Shown here one piece after another: positions 51,382 through 60,161 of a stretch of DNA of 64,000 bases. Numbering within the stretch: the first letter of the stretch is position 1; each line of letters begins with the position of its first letter. The notes beneath the pieces were generated by a model. The model worked only from the letters and a program-made list of their open reading frames with translations, was not told where the DNA came from and made no database searches. The translations under genes and the position numbers were made by a program. The stretch is from Nocardia vinacea NBRC 16497 (GTDB lineage Bacteria; Actinomycetota; Actinomycetes; Mycobacteriales; Mycobacteriaceae), in the NCBI RefSeq assembly GCF_000308835.1, contig NZ_BAGN01000425.1, positions 20,894 through 84,893 on the forward strand, read 5' to 3'.

Positions 51382-51542
51382 CCAGCGAGCAGGTCCGGGA
51401 ACTTCCGTCCCGGGCCCGCATCGCGAAATCCCGGTCGGCCGTCGCCACGAATTGATGCCTAAGCGCAGCAGCGGTCTATCCTTCGGGTACGGCCGAGGAT
51501 GATGGCGGACCGCGTCCGGGTTGCGCGAGTGGGTGATTGATC

Positions 51543-51785
51543 ATGAATACGAGATCGCCGGAGACGGTGAAATGCCGGGGATGTCACTGCTGGTGGCCTT
51601 TGAGCGCGCACAATGTGTGCCATTGTTCCCAATGCCATCAGACGTTTACCGGCGACAAGGCTGCGACTCGGCATTTGGTTGTGGATTATCGCCACAAGCC
51701 GCACGTCATCTGCCGGACACCGCAAAGCGTCGGCCTCGTCGATGCCGGCCGCGATTACCCCTGCTGGGGCTTGCCGCAGAATTAG
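51543..51785 (+). CDS. FDXHR-type putative zinc-binding protein (phage-like)
   Basis: 80 residues from ATG 51543. Two zinc-knuckle-like pairs, CRGCHCWW and HCSQCHQTFTGDKAATRHL, and a terminal cysteine region fit the FDXHR small zinc-binding proteins common in actinophages, with TRH in place of the usual DxHR. Lower GC content than its neighbours. Possibly the last trace of an integrated phage or a domesticated gene. Confidence 0.6.
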   Translation: MNTRSPETVKCRGCHCWWPLSAHNVCHCSQCHQTFTGDKAATRHLVVDYRHKPHVICRTPQSVGLVDAGRDYPCWGLPQN

Positions 51786-51807
51786 CCGGTTCTGATCCCG
51801 ATCCGGA

Positions 51808-52107
51808 TTACAGGCCGGGCGTGCTTTGGTCCTGCTGGGCTAGGACGAAGGTGCCCTGGCCGTTCGGGTCCAGTTCGGTGTCGAGGATCTTGTCGTCCAG
51901 GAAGGCGGCGGCCTGCTCGTCCAGGAAGATCCGCGACCCTTCCGCGGTCAGGACCTGGTCCTGCTCGGCCGGACCTGCGGCGATCGCGAGCGACATCGTC
52001 TCGGCGCCATCCGTCGTGGAGATCCGCAGCCCGGCATCCGTCGGCGTGCCGTCCGCGGAGGTGATGGTGCGAACTGCCTCGATGGCATTGGGGGTGAGCA
52101 TCAGCAT
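51808..52107 (-). CDS. HesB/IscA-like protein lacking cysteines
   Basis: 99 residues, MLMLTPNAIEAVRTITSADG start. The fold-defining pattern resembles HesB/IscA (GLRI, FLDEQAAAFLDDKILDTE), but the three cluster-binding cysteines are absent and the protein has no cysteine at all. Actinobacteria carry several such proteins, often annotated as Fe-S assembly or adhesin-like. It cannot carry a cluster by cysteine ligation. AAGGAA precedes the ATG. Confidence 0.75.
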   Translation of the reverse strand: MLMLTPNAIEAVRTITSADGTPTDAGLRISTTDGAETMSLAIAAGPAEQDQVLTAEGSRIFLDEQAAAFLDDKILDTELDPNGQGTFVLAQQDQSTPGL

Positions 52108-52716
52108 GTGTGGGGTTCCTTCCGCTGTCGTCGCAGTCGGCCGAGGTAAGTGGCGGACTGCATTTCCCGCGGGCTAGTCTCCAGCCCCGATTGTGAGCCG
52201 GTGGCGTCGTCGGCACCGGCATCCTCCTAGCAGTAACCAGGGACTGGTTCGCGCAAACTACCTTTTCGAGCATCGCAACCAACGGCCTGCTCGGGGCCTT
52301 CCTGCTCTCCGAGATCAGCGACGCAGCCACGGGCAGGAGCCGGCCATCGGCGAACTGGTCCCGTCAACACGCGGGACTGGTTCGACGCGAAGGCGGATGG
52401 GCGCCGCCTCGCCGACACGGGGCGATGACAACGCGACTTTCTGATCGCACCGTCCGTGGTCCCCAGCAGTCGTGCGTGGGTGTAATCGGCAGCTGACGCG
52501 CTGGAGACCTCTGGCGTCGAATTCTCGAGACTGGCGGCCTGGCTGCCGACAAGGCCGGGTCCGGCCGGCGCCGGGTAGTGATTCCATGATGTTTGTCCGA
52601 AGTAATCCGTTGCAGCTCATGGTCGTTCGCCCAGCGATACCGTTGGTAACCGGAAGGGCTCGATCAACCGCGCCGGCACTAACTCCGCCGTGCCGAGGAC
52701 TGTAGAGGAGGAGATC
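52108..52716. other. Intergenic region, 609 bp, with a possible CrcB-like remnant
   Basis: No intact gene. From about 52194 to 52310 the plus strand reads AGGVVGTGILLAVTRDWF, then TNGLLGAFLL, resembling the N-terminus of the fluoride channel CrcB (AGG.VGT..RY... and VN..GAFLLG), but it has no start codon and loses the family pattern afterwards. Promoters for the two flanking genes must also lie here. GAGGAGGAG is the ribosome site of the gene at 52717. Confidence 0.35.
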
Positions 52717-53421
52717 GTGACAACGGTTCAAATTCCCGGTCCCGTCGCCGAGGCCATCCGGCGAATGCACGACATCAAAGACGAACTCGATCCACGCGAC
52801 GGCGTCGCGTGCTTCAACAACATGTATTTGCGCGTCACCGAATTGGTCGGTCAACAGATCACCGCGGGATTCTTCGCCGACTCCGAATTCGTCGAACGCC
52901 TCGATGTGGTGTTCGCGCAGCTGTATTTCGACGCGGTCGACGCCGACAAGGGCGGCAAGTGGCCGAATCCGGTCTGGCAGCCGGTCTTCGATTCCCGGTC
53001 CAACCGCACCGTGTGGCCTGTACAGTTCGCGTTGGCGGGCATGAATGCCCACATCAACCACGATTTGCCGATGGCAGTTGTGATGACCTGCAAGGAGCGG
53101 TCCACCACACCCGATACCAAACCGGTGCACGCCGACTATTTGAAGGTCAATGAGCTGCTGGCCAAGGTCGAGGCCGAGGTTCGCGCGGAATACGAGCCGC
53201 AATTGCTCCAGCTGACCACCAAGGATGCCGAGACACTGAAGCACATCCTGTGCAGCTTCAGCATCGCCCACGCCAGGGACGCCGCCTGGGCCACGACGCA
53301 GGCGCTCTGGATGCAACGCAACAACAGCATGCTCCGCCGTATGACCGAGCGCGGACTCGAAGAAGGCGTCGGCGCCACGGGACGGCTGCTCCTCACACCT
53401 GTAGTCCCGCCGCCGAAGTAG
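52717..53421 (+). CDS. DUF5995 family protein
   Basis: 234 residues, GTG start at 52717 after GAGGAGGAG. The segments DGVACFNNMYLRVTE, FALAGMNAHINHDLPMAVV and AWATTQALW are those of DUF5995, an all-helical family with conserved His/Asp residues seen in actinobacteria. Function unknown. The NAHINHDLP motif could bind metal. Monocistronic, followed by a strong hairpin. Confidence 0.82.
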   Translation: MTTVQIPGPVAEAIRRMHDIKDELDPRDGVACFNNMYLRVTELVGQQITAGFFADSEFVERLDVVFAQLYFDAVDADKGGKWPNPVWQPVFDSRSNRTVWPVQFALAGMNAHINHDLPMAVVMTCKERSTTPDTKPVHADYLKVNELLAKVEAEVRAEYEPQLLQLTTKDAETLKHILCSFSIAHARDAAWATTQALWMQRNNSMLRRMTERGLEEGVGATGRLLLTPVVPPPK

Positions 53422-53507
53422 ACGTCAGCTTGTTCCTTGTCCGCCGGTTCGAGACCGGCTGGCTTGGTTGATGTTTCGCATTACGAGTAGTCAGCCGCAG
53501 ATCGGAG

Positions 53508-53540
53508 TGCGGTGGAGCCCAACATCAGGGCTCCGCCGCA
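53508..53540 (+). terminator. Hairpin terminator after DUF5995 gene
   Basis: TGCGGTGGAGCCC and GGGCTCCGCCGCA pair over 13 bp with one G-T pair and a 7-nt loop. Confidence 0.7.
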
Positions 53541-53717
53541 ACCTCAGCTGACGGTCCCCACCGTCTGATGCCTCAGGTGATCGTTGGCGATGCTTTGCCG
53601 ACCCACGAGTGTGCCGAGGATCTACCGGCATACGGTGGATGACGGTGGAGTGCGCCCGGATCGCGGCCGTGACCGAAGCGCCACCGTCGTCGATGTGCCG
53701 GCAAGAATTGCAAGGCG

Positions 53718-54665
53718 CTACGCCCGTAGTTCCTCGGCCGCGATTCCGAACCATTCGTCCGCCGATCCGACAGCGACAAAGTGCCCGGCCCCCTCGACTG
53801 GATGCCATACCGACCCAGGCATTCGGTCGGCCACCGCTTTGTTTATGGGATCCGGGACCAGTCGGTCATCCATTCCTTGCCACATGTGGACTCGTCGTTC
53901 GATTGTTGTCACGTCGAAAGCCCAATTCCGATACAGGAGTTCACTGTCGCGGACCAGTCCGTCGGAACTTTGCGCGAAGCATTCGGCGCTCGCTTCGGAG
54001 AAGTCGCTTGCAAAGTTGCGCTGAAGCAAGATCTGCCGGTCGTAGTCGTTGACGGCTTTCCGAGCTTGTTCGAGGTAGGGCTTGCGGAAGCGTTTGGCGG
54101 TTATGCCGAGGATTGCGTACATGAGGCGAAAGCCAGGTGTGAAGCGCAGTGCGAGGGATCCCCCGAGCGCGTCGACTTTGGAGAGGTAATCTGCTGCCCA
54201 GTTGTCGCCGAATGCTCCGTAGCTGCCACCTGCGATGCTGCTGACGTGGCGCAGTCGTCGCGGATCGATATACGCAGCTGCCGCAAGTGCCCATGGACCA
54301 CCCTCCGACCAGCCGGTCACGCCGAATTCGTTGCATCCCAACGCATCAGCGATCGCTGTCATGTCGTCGGCCCAGCCGGCGTACGTTCGTGCTTTTTGCG
54401 GACTGGACTGCCCTATTCCGGGACGGTCGACACATACGAGTCGTAACCGCTTCTTCGTTGCGGAATCTGCGAAGAAGCGTGCCTCGATCCTGCTGCTGGG
54501 TCCACCATGATTATGGATAACGAGCGGACCATGCGGATCTCCGACTTCGAGATAACTGAGCTGACGGCCGTCTCGGGTTGTGACCGATTTTGTTGGCCCG
54601 TTGCGGGATCTTGGTGAAGGGGAGATGCGGCCGTCAGCCGACGATTCACTGTCCGTATCGTTCAT
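53718..54665 (-). CDS. Alpha/beta hydrolase
   Basis: 315 residues. Oxyanion segment NHGGPSSR, nucleophile elbow GWSEGG (Ser), and the catalytic histidine in VEGAGHFVAVG; an acid fits DRLVPD. Similar to proline iminopeptidase/haloperoxidase-like hydrolases. Codon usage is less GC-rich than in the island, so it may be a more recent acquisition. Substrate unknown. Confidence 0.85.
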   Translation of the reverse strand: MNDTDSESSADGRISPSPRSRNGPTKSVTTRDGRQLSYLEVGDPHGPLVIHNHGGPSSRIEARFFADSATKKRLRLVCVDRPGIGQSSPQKARTYAGWADDMTAIADALGCNEFGVTGWSEGGPWALAAAAYIDPRRLRHVSSIAGGSYGAFGDNWAADYLSKVDALGGSLALRFTPGFRLMYAILGITAKRFRKPYLEQARKAVNDYDRQILLQRNFASDFSEASAECFAQSSDGLVRDSELLYRNWAFDVTTIERRVHMWQGMDDRLVPDPINKAVADRMPGSVWHPVEGAGHFVAVGSADEWFGIAAEELRA

Positions 54666-54787
54666 TGTTCGCTCCGATACCTGTTGGTGCGTGAGCGTTC
54701 GTAGTGATCATAGACGGGGAGCGAACGGCCGGTGGGCAGTCGGCGGACGCGGTGCATGGCCGATTCCGCGTCGGGTGAGCGGCGGCG

Positions 54788-55057
54788 TTATGCCAATACC
54801 CGCTTTCTAGCTGCCATAGGCAACGGCGGAATGAGATTCGTCCAGAATTCGCGGCGGACCGCATCCCACAGTCTCGTCAGTTCCGGAAAGAGTTCTCGGG
54901 CCCGCACGAGATCCGGGTAGTTGCTCGGGCAGAAGGATGCAATCTGCGAAGCGTTGGATGCCTTGCCCACGGCAACAATTGCGATCAGATGATGCTGAAC
55001 CAAGCGCCACGTCACACAGAATCCATCGACCTCCGTGCGGCGAAGATCCTCATCCAT
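54788..55057 (-). CDS. Hypothetical protein (weak)
   Basis: 89 residues starting MDEDLRRTEVDGFCVTWRLV and ending in LPMAARKRVLA. Aromatic- and charge-rich tail (LWDAVRREFWTNL) looks protein-like, but no family was recognised and no strong ribosome site precedes ATG 55057. It lies in a 790-bp stretch with little else. Could be a real small gene or chance. Confidence 0.35.
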   Translation of the reverse strand: MDEDLRRTEVDGFCVTWRLVQHHLIAIVAVGKASNASQIASFCPSNYPDLVRARELFPELTRLWDAVRREFWTNLIPPLPMAARKRVLA

Positions 55058-55293
55058 CTTCGATCCCCCGTCTCCGCACGCTTACCTCGTGCGTTCGGCG
55101 ACCGCTGTCAACCGACCGCAGTCGGCTGTGCGCCACCATCTCGGCTGGCAACTCGGCACGGCCACGGGTGTACCACCGGAGATGCTCCCTGGGCCAGGTC
55201 GGATTCTCGGGCATGGGGTTCCTACTTCGATCGTGACGCCGGTGCGTCGAAGGGTGGGGCGATTCACCCGGCATATAACATAAGACATTAGAG

Positions 55294-55423
55294 TTCATAG
55301 TTCAATAGGTCGCCAGTGAAGATCGTGTTAAGCCCCGCGGTCCCATCCCCTCGCACCTCGTCGGCCGTTGGTTCGGCGAGCAACGCCGGTCGGACAGCCG
55401 ATCTCTTCTAACTTCATAGTTCA
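55294..55423. repeat. Direct repeats TTCATAGTTCA upstream of the FadR-type gene
   Basis: TTCATAGTTCA occurs at 55294-55304 and 55413-55423, 119 bp apart, in unusually AT-rich DNA. Position suggests operator half-sites for the regulator at 55458. Confidence 0.45.
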
Positions 55424-55443
55424 TATTTCAAGTGTTAGTTGAC

Positions 55444-55449
55444 TAGAAT
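55444..55449 (+). promoter_or_regulatory. -10 hexamer for a leaderless FadR-type mRNA
   Basis: TAGAAT (five of six consensus bases) ends 8 bp before the GTG at 55458. Transcription should start at or beside the start codon, and no ribosome site is present, so the message is probably leaderless. Confidence 0.5.
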
Positions 55450-55457
55450 CGTGTTAC

Positions 55458-56234
55458 GTGCACGCCACCCCAGGAGTCGTGTTGTCCCAGCAGAAGAGGG
55501 TCGGATTGACCGCGCTCGGTGCCGTGCTGTCACCGCTCGAGGGCGGCGGTCCGAAAACCGAGGCCGTGGTCCAGCGGCTGTCTGCGGCGATCAGCCTCGG
55601 TGTGATGGTCGACGGCCAGCAGTTGCCGAGCGAGACCGATCTCGCCAACCAGTTGGGTGTGTCGACGATGACTCTGCGGGAGGCGCTGGTCGTACTTCGG
55701 CAGCAGGGCATCGTCCACACCAAGCGCGGGCGCGGCGGCGGTAGCTTCATCAGTGCTTCGGCGGAGGTCTTCGAGAACACCTCGCTGGCGCGGCTGCAAC
55801 AGATGAGCATCCAGGAACTGCGCGATCTGGGGGATGAGCACTTCGCTGTCACCGGAGCGGTCGCTGTGTTTGCCGCGCGCCGCGGACTGCAGGCCGATAT
55901 AGCCCGGCTCCGGGCGCTGGCCGACCGGCTGAAGGAGAGCGCCGACCTCGTCTCGGCCCGTCGGGCCGACAGCCGCTTTCATATCGAGATGGCGGTGTGC
56001 GCGCAGTCCACCCGGCTGACCCGCGCCGAGGTCGGACTGCAGGCCGAGCTCTCCGCCCTGCTCTGGCTGCCGCGGCTGGAACTGGAGCCCGCGGCCGAGG
56101 CGACCGCCCATCGTGACCTGGTGGACGCCATCGAACGAGAAGACGATGCCCGGGCCAGAGAACTGGCAGAATCGCAGACGGAATCACGCATCCGCCGCCT
56201 CGTCGCTTTACGCTTGGAGCTCAGTGATCAATGA
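55458..56234 (+). CDS. GntR family regulator, FadR subfamily
   Basis: 258 residues. Winged helix LPSETDLANQLGVSTMTLRE and VVLRQQGIVHTKRGRGGGSF, then an all-helical FCD domain with metal-ligand candidates (HIEMAV, HRDLVDAI). Such regulators respond to small organic acids. Start GTG 55458 fits a leaderless transcript. Its stop overlaps the start of the Cache-like gene (ATGA at 56231-56234), an unusual partnership. Confidence 0.88.
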   Translation: MHATPGVVLSQQKRVGLTALGAVLSPLEGGGPKTEAVVQRLSAAISLGVMVDGQQLPSETDLANQLGVSTMTLREALVVLRQQGIVHTKRGRGGGSFISASAEVFENTSLARLQQMSIQELRDLGDEHFAVTGAVAVFAARRGLQADIARLRALADRLKESADLVSARRADSRFHIEMAVCAQSTRLTRAEVGLQAELSALLWLPRLELEPAAEATAHRDLVDAIEREDDARARELAESQTESRIRRLVALRLELSDQ

Positions 56235-56962
56235 GGGATACCGATAATGATCCCGCCCCGGCGACCATCGAGTCGCTCGCTGATTCCGTCACAAAACTGG
56301 CCGACGAGATCTATCTGTCGCTGACAACTATCGGGACCGCGCTGACAGCCCTCTGGAAGGGGCTCACCGAGAGGCCGCGGCTCGCTCCCAGGTCGACTGA
56401 TCTGGCACCGCTGCGCGAGACGATTCTCGGCGAGCTCGAGCGGCGCGGAAAACTGTTCAACGGAGCAGGTGTCGTGATGGCCGACGGCGTTCTCACCGAT
56501 CACCCCCGACATCTGGAATGGTGGCTTCCGGACGGGCAGCGCCTGATCCTGGAATTGAATCCCGATAGTGAATATTTCTACGACTACACCAAAATGGACT
56601 GGTTCACGGTCCCGCGCGACCAGGGTCGGCGATGGGTACAGGGGCCACACCTCGATTACGCGTGCACCGACGAGTACGTTTGCACATTCTCGATACCGGT
56701 CACGTTCACGTCGGGACCATTTCTCGGAATCGCCGGTGCCGATGTGCCGGTTGCCGCGATCGAGGAGGCCTTGCTACCGCGATTCCAGGCATTCGGTCAG
56801 CGAGTAGTGCTGGTCAATAGCGAGGGCCGCGTCATCATCGGGACCGATCCCGAATTCACGACCGGATCCAAGACGAGCCGGATGGACAGATCCGCTGCGA
56901 CCGTCCCGGTCGAGACGGTGCCCTGGTCGTTGCTTCCGTTGGGATCCACGACATCCCACTGA
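56231..56962 (+). CDS. Soluble Cache-domain-like protein coupled to FadR-type regulator
   Basis: 243 residues. After an N-terminal helical segment the region 100-215 (YFYDYTKMDWFTVPRDQG, GPHLDYACTDEYVCTFSIPV, FLGIAGADVPVAAIEE, VLVNSEGRVIIGTDP) has the order of motifs of a Cache sensor domain. Cache domains are normally extracytoplasmic parts of membrane receptors; here no signal peptide or membrane helix is seen. It may sense a small acid and work with the regulator made from the same message. Confidence 0.7.
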   Translation: MRDTDNDPAPATIESLADSVTKLADEIYLSLTTIGTALTALWKGLTERPRLAPRSTDLAPLRETILGELERRGKLFNGAGVVMADGVLTDHPRHLEWWLPDGQRLILELNPDSEYFYDYTKMDWFTVPRDQGRRWVQGPHLDYACTDEYVCTFSIPVTFTSGPFLGIAGADVPVAAIEEALLPRFQAFGQRVVLVNSEGRVIIGTDPEFTTGSKTSRMDRSAATVPVETVPWSLLPLGSTTSH

Positions 56963-57044
56963 GCCTTTCCGGATTGGGATCCTGCCGCGAGATCTCGATA
57001 CATATTCCGGGCGGCCACGCCGATGCTCCGCGCGGTGCCCGCAT

Positions 57045-58001
57045 TCAACTCCACAGCGTCACATGCACTTTCGGGCGGAACCGAGTGACGCCGACCCCGG
57101 ACCCGCGGATCATCGCCTGGATGCAGCGCGGGGTGGTGATGAACCGCAGCAGTTCCGACACCGCGGGCTGGCGAGTGTCGGGTGGCAGGGTGGTCGCGCA
57201 CCACTCATCGGATACCTGAAGGCCGGGTCCCTTGATGTGGCTCAACCGACCGGCCGCGAGGTCGGAGGAGACAGCGAAGCCGATCGTCAGGGTGATGCCC
57301 CCGACTCGGCGAACCTCTTCGAGAGCGGCCGCGTCGCTCTGGAAGATCCGCTGGTGTGATTCGGGAATGGCCAACTCGCGCAGCACCGTCGCGATATGCC
57401 CGTCGACACTGCCCGCGCTGGGGCCCAGCATCCACTGCTGCTCCCGCAGCAGCGCCGGATGCGGTGCGATGTCCACCAGCGGGCTGTCGGGGCGCGCGAC
57501 CGAAATGATCTGATACTTCAGGAACGGCCGGGTGGTGATGGTCGCGTCGGTGTCGTCCTGCCCAGGCCCCAGCGCGATATCCACCGCGCGGGTCTCGATC
57601 AAGCTGCGGAACTGGCTGGTGGGATGCACACTCAGCTCGACCGACAGATCCTTCGCCCGCGCCGCGAACAGGTCGATGAGGCCGGGCGCGGCATGTTCGG
57701 CGAACGCGCTCGATGCCGCGATGCGGAGCAGCCGTCGGCCGTGCGCTGCCTCGCTCACTTCGATGGCGGTCTGGCGCTGCAGTCCAAGAATTTCGATCGC
57801 CCGGCTGGCCAGGCGCAGCCCACCGGGCGTGAAGGCCAGACCGGACGCCGTGCGGGTGAACAACGGGTCGTCGAGCTCTTTACGCAGCTGGGCGATGTGC
57901 GTCGAGACACCGGCGTCGGACATCCCCAGCTCTCTGGCCGCCGCGTGGACGGAGCCGAGCCGCACCACGGTCGAGTAGGCCCGAAGCTGGGCGGGCGTCA
58001 C
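57045..58001 (-). CDS. LysR family regulator, CutR-like by position
   Basis: 318 residues. N-terminal helix-turn-helix RLGSVHAAARELGMSDAGVS, then an effector domain. It is divergent from the CO dehydrogenase operon with only 53 bp between the starts. In Mycobacterium sp. JC1 the LysR regulator CutR controls CO dehydrogenase genes from an equivalent position, so the same role is likely here. Convergent with the Cache-like gene. Confidence 0.85.
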   Translation of the reverse strand: MTPAQLRAYSTVVRLGSVHAAARELGMSDAGVSTHIAQLRKELDDPLFTRTASGLAFTPGGLRLASRAIEILGLQRQTAIEVSEAAHGRRLLRIAASSAFAEHAAPGLIDLFAARAKDLSVELSVHPTSQFRSLIETRAVDIALGPGQDDTDATITTRPFLKYQIISVARPDSPLVDIAPHPALLREQQWMLGPSAGSVDGHIATVLRELAIPESHQRIFQSDAAALEEVRRVGGITLTIGFAVSSDLAAGRLSHIKGPGLQVSDEWCATTLPPDTRQPAVSELLRFITTPRCIQAMIRGSGVGVTRFRPKVHVTLWS

Positions 58002-58054
58002 AATCCGAGTCTAGTTTGGAGGTGGACGCGGTGCCCACAGCCGGAGGACGCACC

Positions 58055-59188
58055 ATGCAGGACGTGGTCACGGACCTGATGACAACCTGGAACGCCGGGG
58101 GCACGGCTGGGGTCGCGACGGTCGTACGGACCTTCCGTTCGGCGCCGCGACCGCCTGGCGCGGCAATGGTCGTCGCCCCGGACGGGACGGTCGGCGGTTC
58201 GGTTTCCGGTGGCTGCGTCGAAGGCGCGGTGTACGAACTCGCCACCGACGTCATCCGGACCGGCCGTCCGGTGCTGGAGCGGTTCGGCTTCTCCGATGAC
58301 GACGCATTCGCTGTGGGCCTCACCTGCGGCGGCGTCATCGACATCTTCGTCGAGGCGATCTCGCGGGAAACGTTTCCGGACCTCGGCGAGGTCGCCGCGG
58401 ACATCGCCGCCGACCGGCCGGTCGCGATCGCGACCGTCATCGAGCACCCCGACACCGCCCGGGTAGGGCGACGGCTGCTGATCCGGCCGGGCACCGCACA
58501 CGGCACCTTGGGGTCGGCGCGCACCGACGACGCGGTGCGCGATGACGCACGCGGGCTGCTCGCGGCGGGCCGCAGCGAGGTGCTGTCCTATGGTCCGGAC
58601 GGGCAGCGTCGCGGTGAGGGCATGGCGGTATTCGTCGCCAGCTATGCCCGGCAGCCGCGGATGCTGGTGTTCGGGGCGATCGATTTCGCTGCCGCCGTCG
58701 CACAGCAGGGATCATTCCTCGGCTACCGAGTGACGGTGTGCGACGCGCGGCCGGTCTTCGCCACCTCCGCCCGGTTCCCGACCGCCGACGAGGTCGTCGT
58801 CGACTGGCCGCACCGCTACCTGGCCGCGCAGATCGCGGCAGGCGAAATCGATTCGCAGACCGTCGTCTGCGTGCTGACCCACGATCCCAAGTTCGATGTT
58901 CCGCTGCTCGAGGTGGCACTGCGCGCGCCGGAGATCGGCTATGTCGGCGCCATGGGGTCGCGCCGCACACACGACGAGCGGCTGACCCGGCTGCGACAGG
59001 CCGGCCTCACCGACGAGCAACTCGCCCGGCTCGCCAGCCCGATCGGGCTGGATCTGGGCGGCCGGACCCCCGAAGAGACGGCGGTGTCCATCGCCGCCGA
59101 GATCATCGCGCGACGCTGGGGCGGACACGGCCGCTCACTGACCGGGATCGGCGGCCGCATTCACCACAAGGCACAAACAGCGAGTTAA
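58055..59188 (+). CDS. XdhC/CoxI-family molybdenum hydroxylase maturation protein
   Basis: 377 residues from ATG 58055 (GGAGG upstream). XdhC signature GGSVSGGCVEGAVYELA near residue 50 and a C-terminal Rossmann part (LVFGAIDFAAAVAQQGSFLG, SPIGLDLGGRTPEETAVSI). These proteins bind the molybdenum cofactor and help sulfurate and insert it. First gene of the CO dehydrogenase operon, separated from coxM by a palindrome. Confidence 0.88.
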   Translation: MQDVVTDLMTTWNAGGTAGVATVVRTFRSAPRPPGAAMVVAPDGTVGGSVSGGCVEGAVYELATDVIRTGRPVLERFGFSDDDAFAVGLTCGGVIDIFVEAISRETFPDLGEVAADIAADRPVAIATVIEHPDTARVGRRLLIRPGTAHGTLGSARTDDAVRDDARGLLAAGRSEVLSYGPDGQRRGEGMAVFVASYARQPRMLVFGAIDFAAAVAQQGSFLGYRVTVCDARPVFATSARFPTADEVVVDWPHRYLAAQIAAGEIDSQTVVCVLTHDPKFDVPLLEVALRAPEIGYVGAMGSRRTHDERLTRLRQAGLTDEQLARLASPIGLDLGGRTPEETAVSIAAEIIARRWGGHGRSLTGIGGRIHHKAQTAS

Positions 59189-59204
59189 GCGATTGCTTAA
59201 CTCG
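59181..59204. promoter_or_regulatory. Perfect palindrome between xdhC-like gene and coxM
   Basis: CGAGTTAAGC-GATT-GCTTAACTCG, 10-bp arms, covers the xdhC-like stop codon and lies 65 bp before coxM. TTGACG follows at 59208. It may be a regulator site for the structural genes or an attenuator hairpin. Confidence 0.55.
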
Positions 59205-59268
59205 GACTTGACGACCGCATCAACGGGGCAGAGGCTGAGGCTCTTCCCATTGTTGTGAGGTAGATCAC

Positions 59269-60159
59269 ATGCAAGTTCCCGGGCCATTCGAATACGAGCG
59301 CGCAACGGGCGTGGATCACGCCATCGGACTACTGGACCGGCTCGGCGAGGAGGCGCGCATCATCGCGGGCGGGCACAGCCTGCTGCCGATGATGAAGCTG
59401 CGCCTGGCCAATCCGGAATATCTCATCGACATCAACGACCTGGCTGCCGAACTGGGCTACATCGTCACCGATCCAACCCTGGTGCGCATCGGTGCGATGG
59501 TCCGGCATCGGCATTTGCTCGAATCCGACGATCTCGCCGCGGTGTGCCCTATCTTCCGTGACGCCGAGCGCGTGATCGCCGATCCGGTCGTGCGCAACCG
59601 CGGCACGATCGGCGGCTCGCTGTGCCAGGCCGATCCCGCCGAAGATCTCAGCACGATCTGCACGGTCCTCGGCGCCACATGCATGGTGCGCGGACCGTCC
59701 GGCGACCGGGAGATCGCGATGGACGACTTCATGGTCGGTCCGTACGAAACCGCCATGTCGCACAACGAAATTCTGATCGAGATCCGAATCCCGGTGCGGC
59801 ATCGGACATCGAGTGCCTACACGAAGGTGGAGCGTCGGGTCGGCGACTGGGCAATCGCGGCGGCGGGCGCGATCGTGACACTGCACGGCGAGGCGATAGC
59901 GGCCGCCCGGATCGGTCTGACGGCGGTCAACCCAGATCGGGCGGCGCTCGCCGCCGTGGCGGACGCGCTCATCGGTGAGCCGCCCACCGAAGATGTTTTC
60001 GCGGAGGCGGGCCGCCGGGCGAGCGCAGCGTGCTCACCTGTCTCCGATGCGCGCGGCAGCGCGGACTACAAGCGCCATCTCGCCTCCGAACTGACGATTC
60101 GCGCGCTGCGCACCGCGGTCGAGCGCGTACTGAATGAATCTGCGCCGGAAGGGAATTAG
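59269..60159 (+). CDS. coxM: Aerobic CO dehydrogenase, FAD-binding medium subunit
   Basis: 296 residues. FAD pyrophosphate motifs AGGHSLLPMMKLRLA (near residue 32) and TIGGSLCQADPAED (near 112) are as in CoxM. The subunit takes electrons from the iron-sulfur subunit and passes them to the respiratory chain. It is the first of three structural genes in the order M-S-L, typical of form I CO dehydrogenases. GTGAGGT precedes the ATG. Confidence 0.92.
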   Translation: MQVPGPFEYERATGVDHAIGLLDRLGEEARIIAGGHSLLPMMKLRLANPEYLIDINDLAAELGYIVTDPTLVRIGAMVRHRHLLESDDLAAVCPIFRDAERVIADPVVRNRGTIGGSLCQADPAEDLSTICTVLGATCMVRGPSGDREIAMDDFMVGPYETAMSHNEILIEIRIPVRHRTSSAYTKVERRVGDWAIAAAGAIVTLHGEAIAAARIGLTAVNPDRAALAAVADALIGEPPTEDVFAEAGRRASAACSPVSDARGSADYKRHLASELTIRALRTAVERVLNESAPEGN

Positions 60160-60161
60160 CC

